Shown here piece after piece: positions 6,784-14,012 of a DNA stretch of 44,284 nucleotides. Within the stretch, counting starts at the first letter, position 1, and each line of letters starts with the position of its first letter. The notes under the pieces are model-generated. The model was not told the origin of the DNA and made no database searches. It saw only the letters and a program-made list of their open reading frames with translations. The translations under genes and the position numbers were made by a program. The stretch is taken from positions 1 to 44,284 of the IMG/VR virus record IMGVR_UViG_3300046454_000367. One strand, written 5' to 3'. The stretch comes from a virus.

Positions 6784-7512
6784 TTAGGACTGCGGCGAGA
6801 TGGCGCCGTGCTGAATCAGCGCGTCAAGATCCGCATCGCTCACGCCCATCCCGTCGTATGGATCGCTCGGCGGCACCGGCTTGCGCTCGAACGGTCCGTA
6901 CTCCTGCGTGAGTTTCAGGCGCGTCTTCTCCATGATTTCCGAGAACGACTCCAGCGCGGTCGCCAGCGCCTTGATGTACTTCTCGTCGCGGCCAACGCGA
7001 ACAATCACCGTCGGCAGTTCCTCCGTGTACGAAGCGAGATCCCAGTAGTCCTTCTCACAGATCCATAAGCAGCCCTGAACCTGCGACTTGTGGCTGTCTG
7101 ACATGGCGCGCTCTACCATCGCCTGAACGTGAACGCCGATGGCCTGCGGATGCGTCTTGATTTCGACGCCGCGCGGAGCGCCAACCACGAATCGATCCGG
7201 CGAGCAGCCGAACCGCCCGCAATCGGTGGTCACGAATCCGATCTGCTCGACCTGGCACTCTGACTGGAAGCAGTACGCCTTGACCGCGCGCTCCTCAAGC
7301 TCCTTGCCGATCTGCATGTACTCGGTCTCGATCATCTCTTGCGCGTGGCCGGTCATCCACTCGCCGAGCAGGCGGTACATGTAGGCCGGCGACTGCGAGC
7401 TGAGCTTCATTTCCTTCGGCGTGAGGATCTTCGAGAACTCCGACGCGGTTGGTACGCCGCAGCGCAGCGCGTGCCATTCGGGCGAGCCTTGGTCTACGTT
7501 ATGAATTTTCAT
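6784..7512 (-). CDS. YqaJ-like (lambda exonuclease family) viral recombinase
   Basis: 242 residues. The N-terminal motif GSPEWHALRCGVPTASEFSK, the acidic motif GCSPDRFVVGAPRGVEIKTH (D...E-x-K catalytic core) and the following HKSQVQGCLWI with its glutamine define the YqaJ/Exo fold. The enzyme resects double-stranded ends 5' to 3' to give single strands for the annealing protein encoded two genes upstream. It overlaps the preceding small gene by 14 bases. Confidence 0.93.
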   Translation of the reverse strand: MKIHNVDQGSPEWHALRCGVPTASEFSKILTPKEMKLSSQSPAYMYRLLGEWMTGHAQEMIETEYMQIGKELEERAVKAYCFQSECQVEQIGFVTTDCGRFGCSPDRFVVGAPRGVEIKTHPQAIGVHVQAMVERAMSDSHKSQVQGCLWICEKDYWDLASYTEELPTVIVRVGRDEKYIKALATALESFSEIMEKTRLKLTQEYGPFERKPVPPSDPYDGMGVSDADLDALIQHGAISPQS

Positions 7513-7687
7513 GAATTGCCTCGGGTTTCGGTGAAATCATTTCAAAGAGATGACACGTCCAATTGAGCAGGCATGCGTGATATCGTTCCGCCGCCGCCGC
7601 TTTGTCTGTGAATATCTCTACTGGCATCTCGTTATCCTCGAAATGAATCAGCCAGAATCCGGGTTCGTCGGATCGTGGCTCATTCAT
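7499..7687 (-). CDS. Small hypothetical protein
   Basis: 62 residues (MNEPRSDEPGFWLIHFED at the N-terminus). It links the ERF and YqaJ genes with an ATGA overlap upstream and a 14-base overlap downstream, so it is very likely translated. No motif is recognised. Position suggests an accessory role in recombination. Confidence 0.7.
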   Translation of the reverse strand: MNEPRSDEPGFWLIHFEDNEMPVEIFTDKAAAAERYHACLLNWTCHLFEMISPKPEAIHENS

Positions 7688-8418
7688 TTCTTGGCCGCCC
7701 TCTTGCTCTGCAGCGCCTGCATGATGTCCTTGTACCTGCGCTGCGGGATCTCTTCGACGGAGGAAACATCCGCCAATTGGAAGAATGCTTGGCGCCCGGC
7801 TGCCGTCATACCGATCTCGCTGATGAGTGAGTTGATATCGTCGGCCTGATTGCGCGTGATTGCCTCTGCCCTCTTTCCATCATCGTCCGCGCCGACAGTG
7901 ATCAAATTCCAAATTCCGAGCGTCAGGTAGCGCCTGTTGTAGCTGTCGCTGCTACCTTGGGCCGTCACGTCACCAGTGCGCCCGGGCCCTGAGTCGGGAG
8001 GCAGATAGCGAGTCGATTTGATGCTGTGTCCGCCGCGATGCAACAGCGTCAGCGTCATCAGGCTGCCGGGCTTCTCGGTGCGTTCCGTGGAGAACGTGCG
8101 GCAGAACCCGTATTTCGATTCGATCACGCGCACGATCCTGTCGAGCTTCTCATAGGACGCGTATGGGATGCCGGACTTACCGTCCCCCATGCCCTTGACC
8201 TTGTCCTTGCCTATCGTGGGCATCTCGGACATTGCCGCCGCGAAGTCGATGTTAAACTGCCGCTCCGCCTCGCGCGCCTCTGCCCGCTCCTGCAGCCCCA
8301 TGAGCGCGGCGAGCTTCTCGACGTTCACGCGCTCATCGACGGCGAGCGCCTGAATAACCTCGATGACGGTCGGCTGCGAGAGTTCGCGCGGCGGGTTGAC
8401 GGTTAGATCGTTCGTCAT
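7684..8418 (-). CDS. erf: ERF family single-strand annealing protein
   Basis: 244 residues from ATG at 8418, chosen because it overlaps the upstream stop (ATGA); the longer frame upstream is a shadow. FNIDFAAAMSEMPTIGKDKV, then GIPYASYEKLDRIVRVIESK, then YGFCRTFSTE and the segment ending RRYLTLGIWNLIT are characteristic of the ERF superfamily. The protein coats single-stranded DNA and anneals complementary strands, working with the YqaJ exonuclease. It could serve in circularisation, repair or replication of the phage genome. Confidence 0.93.
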   Translation of the reverse strand: MTNDLTVNPPRELSQPTVIEVIQALAVDERVNVEKLAALMGLQERAEAREAERQFNIDFAAAMSEMPTIGKDKVKGMGDGKSGIPYASYEKLDRIVRVIESKYGFCRTFSTERTEKPGSLMTLTLLHRGGHSIKSTRYLPPDSGPGRTGDVTAQGSSDSYNRRYLTLGIWNLITVGADDDGKRAEAITRNQADDINSLISEIGMTAAGRQAFFQLADVSSVEEIPQRRYKDIMQALQSKRAAKK

Positions 8419-8756
8419 AGCGCCTCGCGCGCTGCCATTTGATCTTCGGCGCGCTGGATGTGAAGACTGCACACTTGATCCGTGCTCCACACGTCGCATG
8501 GGCCGTCCGCGTCGGTGTGGTAATGATTGGACGCTTCAGAGCAGCGGAAAATTCGCTGCTCGTCGCCTTCGAGCATGTCGTTCCAATCGCGCGCCTCGCA
8601 GTTCCGCGCATGCTCGACGCGCTCGTACGCCGTACGGCATGCCTGCTGGATTGCGTTGGAATTACCCGCCGCCTGATCCAGCGCCGCCATCACTTCCTCT
8701 GCGGCATTGAGTTGGTCGATCATCTTCTCCGTCGTCGTCTTTTCTTTAATTTTCAC
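8415..8756 (-). CDS. Hypothetical protein with possible C-terminal zinc site
   Basis: 113 residues from GTG at 8756 (GTGA overlap with the upstream stop). The N-terminal 70 residues are helical and charged. The C-terminal part has Cys and His spaced as C-x6-HYH, then PCDVW, then VCSLH, which could bind zinc. The family is unknown. Confidence 0.7.
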   Translation of the reverse strand: MKIKEKTTTEKMIDQLNAAEEVMAALDQAAGNSNAIQQACRTAYERVEHARNCEARDWNDMLEGDEQRIFRCSEASNHYHTDADGPCDVWSTDQVCSLHIQRAEDQMAAREAL

Positions 8757-9055
8757 AATCCCTCCGTTGCCGCGCCGTTGTTGTGGCGCAATTCGAGCTC
8801 CTGTGCGGTCGGTGCTGCCGTCTTAAACATCCGCTGAGCAGCGTCGCCGCCTTCGTTCGTCTCGATCACGACGCGGCGGTTCTTGCTACCGCGCGGCCGG
8901 CCGAGAGGCTTCGGCGCGGCCTGTGCGGCTGAGTTCCCGAGCGTCGCAGCGAAGCGTTCAACGTGCTTCAGCGCCAGCGCGAACGTCGCGCGCTGGTCGG
9001 TATCAAGCTGGAAGTAAGCGTCCAGCGCGCGTTCGGTAGGATCAATCTTTCGCAT
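8753..9055 (-). CDS. Hypothetical protein with AT-hook-like motif
   Basis: 100 residues. A helical N-terminal half (DPTERALDAYFQLDTDQR) is followed by LGRPRGSKNRRVV near residue 52. The GRPRGSK core resembles an AT-hook, which binds the minor groove of AT-rich DNA. It may be a small DNA-binding protein of the early operon. ATG at 9055 lies 2 bases after the preceding stop. Confidence 0.7.
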   Translation of the reverse strand: MRKIDPTERALDAYFQLDTDQRATFALALKHVERFAATLGNSAAQAAPKPLGRPRGSKNRRVVIETNEGGDAAQRMFKTAAPTAQELELRHNNGAATEGL

Positions 9056-9057
9056 TA

Positions 9058-9399
9058 TTATTCTCTCTCCGGTGTGCGGTCGCTGCCGCGTTCTCGATCA
9101 AATCTGTATTCCCACTCCCTGTCCGCCCGCTCATCCGCCGCGAGCGCTTCATCGTACGCCTGCTGCGGATGCACTGTCGGCTCCATCGGCTCCTCGGCGG
9201 GTTCGGCCAACTTCGCCAGCGCGAGCGCCCGCGTCGTCTCGCTCGGCGGGTTCACATGTGCCGCGTTGGCCGCGAGGAACCAGTCGTGGTCATTCGCCTC
9301 GGCCAGCATCGAAGCCGAGATGCCAGCCTGACGCAGCACAGCAACCAGCGCGGCCACCTTCTTGTTGCGGGCGGCAACTTCGTAGGTCGTCACAGCCAC
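9058..9399 (-). CDS. Hypothetical protein
   Basis: 113 residues from GTG at 9399, overlapping the end of the small membrane gene upstream. N-terminal helical region VAARNKKVAALVAVLRQAGI, acidic middle (LAEPAEEPMEPT) and a strongly charged C-terminus (ADREWEYRFDRERG). No family recognised. Confidence 0.65.
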   Translation of the reverse strand: MAVTTYEVAARNKKVAALVAVLRQAGISASMLAEANDHDWFLAANAAHVNPPSETTRALALAKLAEPAEEPMEPTVHPQQAYDEALAADERADREWEYRFDRERGSDRTPERE

Positions 9400-9554
9400 C
9401 CCATGTATTGCAGGAACAGCCCCGCCGCGAAGGTCAACATCACCGAGAAAATCACCGCGTACAGAACGCGCCCGATGGCTTCATGGCTGCGTCTGCGGTC
9501 TTCGCGTTCTGCGAGGTGCGCGACGAACGCCTGCCACTGGCTGTCATGCTGCAT
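9390..9554 (-). CDS. Small single-span membrane protein
   Basis: 54 residues, found by reading the minus strand between two called genes. A charged N-terminal half (HLAEREDRRRSHEAIGR) precedes one hydrophobic span, VLYAVIFSVMLTFAAGLFLQ, ending YMGWL. It overlaps the upstream stop by 11 bases and the downstream GTG by 10, as its neighbours do. An amphipathic helix followed by a transmembrane segment recalls XhlA-like proteins, but the early operon is an odd place for a lysis gene. Function unknown. Confidence 0.65.
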   Translation of the reverse strand: MQHDSQWQAFVAHLAEREDRRRSHEAIGRVLYAVIFSVMLTFAAGLFLQYMGWL

Positions 9555-9774
9555 TGAGCGCCGCCTTTGCCGATTCGAGAAATACCTGGGCCCGGTCGAT
9601 AGCTTCGACCAGCAAGCGCCGATCCGCTTTCGAGTTCGCTCGATGCCTCCGCCGCGCGAAGCAGCTTTCTTCTTCGGCGTACATCATGTAGTCATCCCAT
9701 TGCATCGGCGGTTCGGTGTTTCGCGTATCCGGCCCCGCTTCGGTCGGATCGCCGGGGAGAGTTTCAAACGGCAT
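9544..9774 (-). CDS. Small hypothetical protein
   Basis: 76 residues starting MPFETLPGDPTEAGPD. The ATG lies 11 bases inside the end of the ribbon-helix-helix gene. The C-terminal half (DRRLLVEAIDRAQVFLESAK) is helical. No family is recognised. Confidence 0.65.
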   Translation of the reverse strand: MPFETLPGDPTEAGPDTRNTEPPMQWDDYMMYAEEESCFARRRHRANSKADRRLLVEAIDRAQVFLESAKAALNAA

Positions 9775-9928
9775 TGTACGCGGCCTCTAAGTGGTTGCGA
9801 AGTGCCAGAATGAAGACGTCCATTTTCATGACGCCATCGCGCTTGCAGAGCTTTTCAATGTCGCGGTCAAGGTCGGGCGGGATGCGTACTGCCACCAGCT
9901 TTTTAGGTGGCTGCTTTTTCTGTCTCAT
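9764..9928 (-). CDS. Ribbon-helix-helix (Arc/MetJ-like) regulator
   Basis: 54 residues, first gene of the early operon. After a basic arm (RQKKQPPKK) comes the strand LVAVRIPPDLDRDIEKLCKR, then a helix through DVFILALRNHLE. This is the Arc-type ribbon-helix-helix pattern in which a dimer inserts a beta-ribbon into the major groove. Its start codon follows the promoter's -10 by 6 bases, and an imperfect palindrome covers the -10 (9930-9949). It is therefore probably an autorepressor of the early operon, and its own mRNA is probably leaderless. Confidence 0.8.
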   Translation of the reverse strand: MRQKKQPPKKLVAVRIPPDLDRDIEKLCKRDGVMKMDVFILALRNHLEAAYNAV

Positions 9929-9929
9929 G

Positions 9930-9949
9930 AGATAACTATACAGCTATCT
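9930..9949. promoter_or_regulatory. Palindromic operator
   Basis: A 20-base imperfect palindrome, AGATA-n-CT-n-TA-n-AG-n-TATCT, with 16 of 20 positions symmetric. It covers the -10 of the early promoter and ends one base before the regulator's start codon. It is the natural binding site for the ribbon-helix-helix protein encoded immediately downstream. Confidence 0.65.
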
Positions 9950-9964
9950 TTGCGTCCGAGTCAA
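9935..9964 (-). promoter_or_regulatory. Early operon promoter
   Basis: TTGACT (9959-9964), 18-base spacer, TATAGT (9935-9940), then 6 bases to the ATG at 9928. The predicted start of transcription falls on or beside that ATG, so the first mRNA is leaderless. Confidence 0.75.
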
Positions 9965-10148
9965 GGATTATTGCGTATTATCTTCTATTATTTTCTGGCT
10001 TGATTCATTTTGAACCATCTGGTACGCTGAGGCGTGCAATGTACGGAAACTGTCCAGGATCACCGCTCCCGCCGCTGGCGCAGATGCCGACGTAAGGCCA
10101 TGCGGGGGGCTGCGCTTTGTCCGTGGCATACAACGAAGGAAGGTACGA
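9965..10148. promoter_or_regulatory. Divergent intergenic region
   Basis: An AT-rich stretch (about 9966-10012) separates the early operon from the plus-strand gene at 10149. On the plus strand TTGATT (10000-10005), a 17-base spacer and TACGCT (10023-10028), preceded by TG, form a plausible extended -10 promoter. I see no gene here beyond short frames. It could also hold replication or control sites, but no repeats are clear. Confidence 0.5.
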
Positions 10149-10556
10149 ATGCGAAGAAGGTACGTAAGTCCGGCAGTCGGGACAATTCTCCCGGCGATGC
10201 CAAATGAAACGGTAGACAACCCCGGCCCGAATGCCAGCCTCGATCAGCAGAATCAATGGGAGCAGGCGCAGGCGCAGGACAAGGCGTTCACGGCGAACGG
10301 CGTGCGGACAACCGAATGGCTGTCCTGGTTCTGGAATTCCTGGTACGAGAATTACAGCGACGGTCGGCTGTTTGGTCCCAAGGGGCAGGGAGATCCCGAC
10401 GCACCCGCGCCCGTTCCGCCGCCCGGAAAGGTAGTCCAGGTGAAGGCCACGGAGGAAGGTGGCGCAGTGCTCAACTTCGATATCGTGGATGGCGCGGAGC
10501 CTGTTTGCGCCGTCCCCGCGTACCCGAAGATCCCGGCCCCGCAGCACTACAAGTAG
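10149..10556 (+). CDS. Hypothetical protein, plus strand
   Basis: 135 residues from ATG at 10149, with AGGAAGG 5-6 bases upstream. An acidic, glutamine- and tryptophan-rich middle (TEWLSWFWNSWYENYSDGR) is followed by a proline-rich linker (PDAPAPVPPPGK) and a beta-like end. No family is recognised. It is transcribed divergently from the early operon, and a long minus-strand frame across it looks like a shadow. Confidence 0.65.
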   Translation: MRRRYVSPAVGTILPAMPNETVDNPGPNASLDQQNQWEQAQAQDKAFTANGVRTTEWLSWFWNSWYENYSDGRLFGPKGQGDPDAPAPVPPPGKVVQVKATEEGGAVLNFDIVDGAEPVCAVPAYPKIPAPQHYK

Positions 10557-10563
10557 AAACACC

Positions 10564-10583
10564 GGGGCGACGCGCGTCGCCCC
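10564..10583. other. Perfect 20-base palindrome
   Basis: GGGGCGAC-GC-GC-GTCGCCCC reads the same on both strands and lies 8 bases after the plus-strand gene's stop. It would form a strong hairpin. No clear T run follows on either strand, so it is a weak two-way terminator candidate between convergent units, or a regulatory site for the micro-ORF that starts 8 bases later. Confidence 0.55.
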
Positions 10584-10590
10584 TCATTTC

Positions 10591-10668
10591 ATGGATTGGC
10601 TGATTGTAATCGCGATGGTTGCCGTCCCGCTCCTGCTGACGTGGTTCTACCTGAAGTCGCAGGAGTAA
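10591..10668 (+). CDS. 25-residue single-span membrane peptide
   Basis: MDWLIVIAMVAVPLLLTWFY followed by LKSQE is almost entirely one transmembrane helix with a charged tail. No ribosome binding site is obvious, since the palindrome lies just before it. Its stop is directly adjacent to the minus-strand gene's stop at 10669. It could be a small holin-like or accessory membrane peptide. Confidence 0.5.
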   Translation: MDWLIVIAMVAVPLLLTWFYLKSQE

Positions 10669-11619
10669 CTATCGCGGCGTCCACGTGCCGCCCACTGGCA
10701 CCATCGAAACTCCCACAATAGAAGCGTTCGGCAGCTTCGCCCACAGCATGCCGCCGCAATCGGACGTGTAGGTAATCCCCGTCTTCGGATCCACATGCGC
10801 CTCAGATCCAGAGCACTGCAATACCGGATCACCCAGAGCTTTCCCCACCGCGTCCAGATTGCCGATCTTCCCGGCGAAGTAGGCGATCTCCCACGTCATC
10901 TGCCCCTGCGAAAGCTTGCTCACGTCGCCCGGGATCTCGTTGTTATTCGCGTCCATCGTGAACACTTCGAAGTACGCCACCAGATCGTACGGCCCGGTGA
11001 ACTGAGGCACCGATGGCCGCGCTGTCCAGCAGTTCGAATCGTTGCTCGCGTTCTGCAGTGGCACCGCGACGCCCGTAAGCTCGGTATGGTTCGTCCCTGG
11101 GCGCCCGATGGAAACCTGAAAGCGCGACTGGCCGAGAAACCGCGTGGTCGAGCAGACGGTCACCATCTCGTACCGCCGCTCGCCGGGTATGTTGGTCATG
11201 ATGGGCACTTCGATGTTGGGCACCGCGCCGACAAGCTCCACGCCCGCGCTGACGGTCCCTGATTCGACGATGATCTTCACGCCGGGATCGGGCACCGGAG
11301 GCGGCGCAGTGCCGGCGCACGTCCAGTTCTCCTGCCATACGCGAAAGCTGGTGTACGCAATGGAGCCCGTCGCGGCGCTGGTCGTCAATGGAATCTGGAT
11401 CGAGAACACGGTCGAGAAGTTATCGCCAGGTGCCCACGCAACCGGGGTGATGGTCGGCACGCCGGAAATCACTTTGTAGGCGAAGTCCGGTCCTTGCCGC
11501 AGGATCGCGCCGTTGCGGTAGACGAGCACCTGCCCGTTGGGGTACTTGCCGGTCTGGTACGCGCACGTTTGACCGTACGCGCACCAGGCAGCAGCGATTA
11601 GAAGCACAGCTTGTTTCAT
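10669..11619 (-). CDS. Secreted protein of unknown function
   Basis: 316 residues from ATG at 11619 with a perfect AGGAGG 3 bases upstream. Residues 1-17 (MKQAVLLIAAAWCAYGQ) form a Sec signal peptide. The rest is beta-rich with scattered cysteines (for example QTCAYQTGKYPNGQVLVYRN and TSDCGGMLW), which fits an exported, disulfide-bonded protein. It follows the glycosyltransferase-sulfotransferase gene by 7 bases and is probably co-transcribed. A signal peptide is unusual for a virion protein, so it may act in the host envelope. Confidence 0.7.
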   Translation of the reverse strand: MKQAVLLIAAAWCAYGQTCAYQTGKYPNGQVLVYRNGAILRQGPDFAYKVISGVPTITPVAWAPGDNFSTVFSIQIPLTTSAATGSIAYTSFRVWQENWTCAGTAPPPVPDPGVKIIVESGTVSAGVELVGAVPNIEVPIMTNIPGERRYEMVTVCSTTRFLGQSRFQVSIGRPGTNHTELTGVAVPLQNASNDSNCWTARPSVPQFTGPYDLVAYFEVFTMDANNNEIPGDVSKLSQGQMTWEIAYFAGKIGNLDAVGKALGDPVLQCSGSEAHVDPKTGITYTSDCGGMLWAKLPNASIVGVSMVPVGGTWTPR

Positions 11620-11626
11620 GATCCTC

Positions 11627-12961
11627 CTATATCTGGAAGTCAACCGCGTAAGCGCTGGTGGCGAGCTCGTGCGGGTACGGTACTTTCGGCACCGGCCTGT
11701 CCAGGAAGCGGCACAGCTTCTCCCACCCGTCGCCGATGTGATAGGTAAGCAGGTCGCCCGGGCGGTGCTTGAAGTACTCCCACACCTCCGCGTTGTGGCG
11801 ATGGTAGCGCGCCGCGAAGATGGCGCGGTCGAAGTGCTTCTGGCCGTAGACGAGCTGGTGCATTTTGTGGGTGAACGGCGCGATGTCCCAGTGCTTGCGG
11901 TTCGGGTTCGCCGGGCTCCAGTGCTTCTCCACGCTGTGCAGCCACGCTTCCTCCGGCCGAGTGGTCAGAATGAATTTGGAGCCGGGGTACGCCTTGTCTA
12001 ATTCCCTGAAAAGAATCGTGAACGGCAGATCGCAGAACGCATAATGCTGGTCCACAAGTTCCGAACGGCCGTCCAGCATCACCTGTCGCCACACGTCGCG
12101 CGCCCAGTTCGCCGTTCCCCAGTGGTGCGAATTGATGCCGAGAACGTCGAACGCCTTGTCGAGCGATGTGGTGCCGGTCTTGTGCATCCCGATCCCGAAG
12201 ATGCGGGTTGGCAATGGCCCGATCGATCGCTCTCGCCCGTTCGCATTACGGCGGAAGGTCCCCATGCCTACCTGGCCGAAGTTGGCGACGGCGTTCACCG
12301 GACTGCACGACGCACGCTCGCCGTACGCCACGCCAGCCACTTCTGGATACTCGCGAAACCGCGCCTTATCGGTGTGCTTGACTGCGTGCAGATATCGCGG
12401 ATCGATCTCTGCATCTTCAATTCCGAGCATGCGCAGGCGGATCTTAAAGTCCTCATCGTCTGGCCCCCATGTGTTGTATTTCTCGTCGTAGCCGCCGGCC
12501 ATGAGAAAAGCGTTGCGGGTGACTGCCATGCGCCCGTTGATGCCGCGGGCCATCTGGCCTTTCACCATGTTGGCCCACATGAAATATTCGTCTCCGCAGT
12601 ATGCCGCGGTCGCAAACTCGCGCCGCAGGTAATCCGCAAAGCCGCGCCCGGCGAAGTTGTCAGCGTCGAGGTTCACCAGGATATCTGCGCCTTCCGCGAT
12701 GCCGAGACGGTGCGCCATATTCTTTGCATGGGCCATCTGGAATCGTTCTGGCTCGAATGTGGAGTAGAAAATTAGTTGACCTGAAGCGATCTCCGCTCTG
12801 TGTTTTTCCATCACATAGCGCACTAAGTCGTCGTCGCTGTTGTAGTTCAGCAGAACGAAAGTCGCGTCGGGATTGTCCGCGATGTTCTGCGGCAGAGTCT
12901 GTTTGATGTGGTACGCACGCCCTTTACAGGTCGTACAGAAAACTACCTTCGGTGTGTTCAT
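11627..12961 (-). CDS. Glycosyltransferase family 2 / sulfotransferase fusion
   Basis: 444 residues from ATG at 12961 (AGGAG 7 bases upstream). The N-terminal half is a GT-A glycosyltransferase: FCTTCKGRAYHIKQTLPQNI, a metal-binding DAD in ILVNLDADNF, and the acceptor motif GGYDEKYNTWGPDDEDF. The C-terminal half (from about residue 255) is a PAPS-dependent sulfotransferase: the 5'-phosphosulfate loop is GIGMHKTGTTSLDKAF and the 3'-phosphate region is KFILTTRPEEAWLHS. One polypeptide could add a sugar and then sulfate a glycan. Its ribosome binding site lies in a long inverted repeat (12963-13042). Confidence 0.9.
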   Translation of the reverse strand: MNTPKVVFCTTCKGRAYHIKQTLPQNIADNPDATFVLLNYNSDDDLVRYVMEKHRAEIASGQLIFYSTFEPERFQMAHAKNMAHRLGIAEGADILVNLDADNFAGRGFADYLRREFATAAYCGDEYFMWANMVKGQMARGINGRMAVTRNAFLMAGGYDEKYNTWGPDDEDFKIRLRMLGIEDAEIDPRYLHAVKHTDKARFREYPEVAGVAYGERASCSPVNAVANFGQVGMGTFRRNANGRERSIGPLPTRIFGIGMHKTGTTSLDKAFDVLGINSHHWGTANWARDVWRQVMLDGRSELVDQHYAFCDLPFTILFRELDKAYPGSKFILTTRPEEAWLHSVEKHWSPANPNRKHWDIAPFTHKMHQLVYGQKHFDRAIFAARYHRHNAEVWEYFKHRPGDLLTYHIGDGWEKLCRFLDRPVPKVPYPHELATSAYAVDFQI

Positions 12962-12962
12962 T

Positions 12963-13042
12963 CGCAAGCTCCTGAGCACCCAAGCCTTGACGCTGGCCCG
13001 CGCGAACCGGAGAGTAAGCGCGGGCCAGCCAGGGAGCTTGCG
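12963..13042 (-). promoter_or_regulatory. Structured mRNA leader, nested inverted repeats
   Basis: Outer perfect 10-bp arms (12963-12972 with 13033-13042, GGAGCTTGCG / CGCAAGCTCC) flank an inner perfect 11-bp stem (12993-13003 with 13018-13028, CTGGCCCGCGC / GCGCGGGCCAG) with a 14-base loop. The outer arm next to the gene contains its ribosome binding site, so pairing would block translation. No T run follows. This looks like a cis-acting RNA switch or thermosensor-like leader. Confidence 0.65.
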
Positions 13043-13084
13043 GCACCCACTGTGCAGTTTATCTCAATCTGATGGAATTTGGAA

Positions 13085-13093
13085 TGCTACGCT
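13085..13093 (+). promoter_or_regulatory. Candidate extended -10 promoter element
   Basis: TGCTACGCT on the plus strand is an extended -10 (TGn then TACGCT) placed 6 bases before the ATG at 13100, so the mRNA would be leaderless. No good -35 is seen. Confidence 0.4.
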
Positions 13094-13099
13094 TGATGG

Positions 13100-13843
13100 A
13101 TGATTGAGTTTCACGCGCTGCGCGCGTTCCTCGGCCTGATGCAGTTGTCAATCGTGGCGCTGCTGATTCACCGCGACATCGGGTATCTGCTGCGCTTCGG
13201 AATTCTGATGTTCGCGAGCGCGGCAATGAATCTGGCACCGGCGCACCCAGAAGACGAGACGTGGAAATACTTCCTGCAGATGCCCGCTTACCTGGTAATC
13301 CTCGCACTTACCGCAGACGCCACCGTTGAAATATTCGCCTTCCTGCGGCGCCGGACCTTCATCGAAGAACGCCTGGCGCTGCTGACCTTCGCCGGCATCG
13401 TCGGGATTATCCCGGTGTGGATCTGCTGGACGTGGCCCGGGGAAAACTGGTATCAGTCCGCGATGCTGCTGCGGCAGTACTTCCTGATGTGGTTGACCGC
13501 GGGATTCCTGACCGCCTGGTGCTGGCTGCGCGGCGTGCGGCCGATCCACATGAGCCAGCACATCGAGGATCATGGCGAGCTCTGGGCGCTGTGGCTGATG
13601 TCGTCTGCCGTCTTGGCGTCAACCACGAAATGGGGAGTGCTCTGGAAGTTCGCGCAATGGCAGGGAGGAGACACGCTCTGGCGCATTGCAACCGACGTCG
13701 CGCTCGTCGCTCAGGCGGGAATCTGCGGAGGATTCCTATTCAATCTGAGGAACTGGAAGACCGATGGCGTTGCTGTTCCAATCGGATTACACGGTCCTCA
13801 AGCCCTTGCACCGTCCCAGCTACACCGTCCACTGAATCCCTGA
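13100..13843 (+). CDS. Multi-pass membrane protein
   Basis: 247 residues with about six hydrophobic spans, for example GLMQLSIVALLIH, YLLRFGILMFASAAMNLA, MPAYLVILALTADATVEIF and LALLTFAGIVGIIPVWICW. No family is recognised. It is on the opposite strand to its neighbours. Its last 35 codons overlap the 3' end of the holin-like gene on the other strand. A role in the host membrane (lysis, exclusion or transport) is possible. Confidence 0.75.
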   Translation: MIEFHALRAFLGLMQLSIVALLIHRDIGYLLRFGILMFASAAMNLAPAHPEDETWKYFLQMPAYLVILALTADATVEIFAFLRRRTFIEERLALLTFAGIVGIIPVWICWTWPGENWYQSAMLLRQYFLMWLTAGFLTAWCWLRGVRPIHMSQHIEDHGELWALWLMSSAVLASTTKWGVLWKFAQWQGGDTLWRIATDVALVAQAGICGGFLFNLRNWKTDGVAVPIGLHGPQALAPSQLHRPLNP

Positions 13844-14012
13844 TCTGCCGAAGCTCTGCCAGGAGGAATGCGTTAGAGTGCTCGGTACGCGCCGGGCGCT
13901 GCGTGCGTGCCAGCCGATCCCACGCCCACTTAGCCGCGGCAGCCAGGACGCCACCGGCGAAGATGTGCGTCCAGCCGCCAGGATCAGGAGTCGGGCCGCT
14001 ACTCTCCAGCAT
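13740..14012 (-). CDS. Holin-like / XhlA-like membrane protein
   Basis: 90 residues from ATG at 14012, inside the end of the preceding small gene. Residues 13-32 (GWTHIFAGGVLAAAAKWAWD) are a membrane segment. A coiled-coil region follows (FLLAELRQIRDSVDGVAGTV, then LEDRVIRLEQQRHR) with a serine-rich tail. One span plus a coiled coil fits phage holin accessory proteins. The 3' end overlaps the antisense membrane gene by 104 bases. No endolysin is recognised nearby. Confidence 0.6.
   Translation of the reverse strand: MLESSGPTPDPGGWTHIFAGGVLAAAAKWAWDRLARTQRPARTEHSNAFLLAELRQIRDSVDGVAGTVQGLEDRVIRLEQQRHRSSSSSD

Noticed and set aside
10005-10562. 185-codon minus-strand frame
   Set aside because: It overlaps the plus-strand gene with a good ribosome binding site and the divergent promoter region, and has no ribosome binding site or motif of its own.
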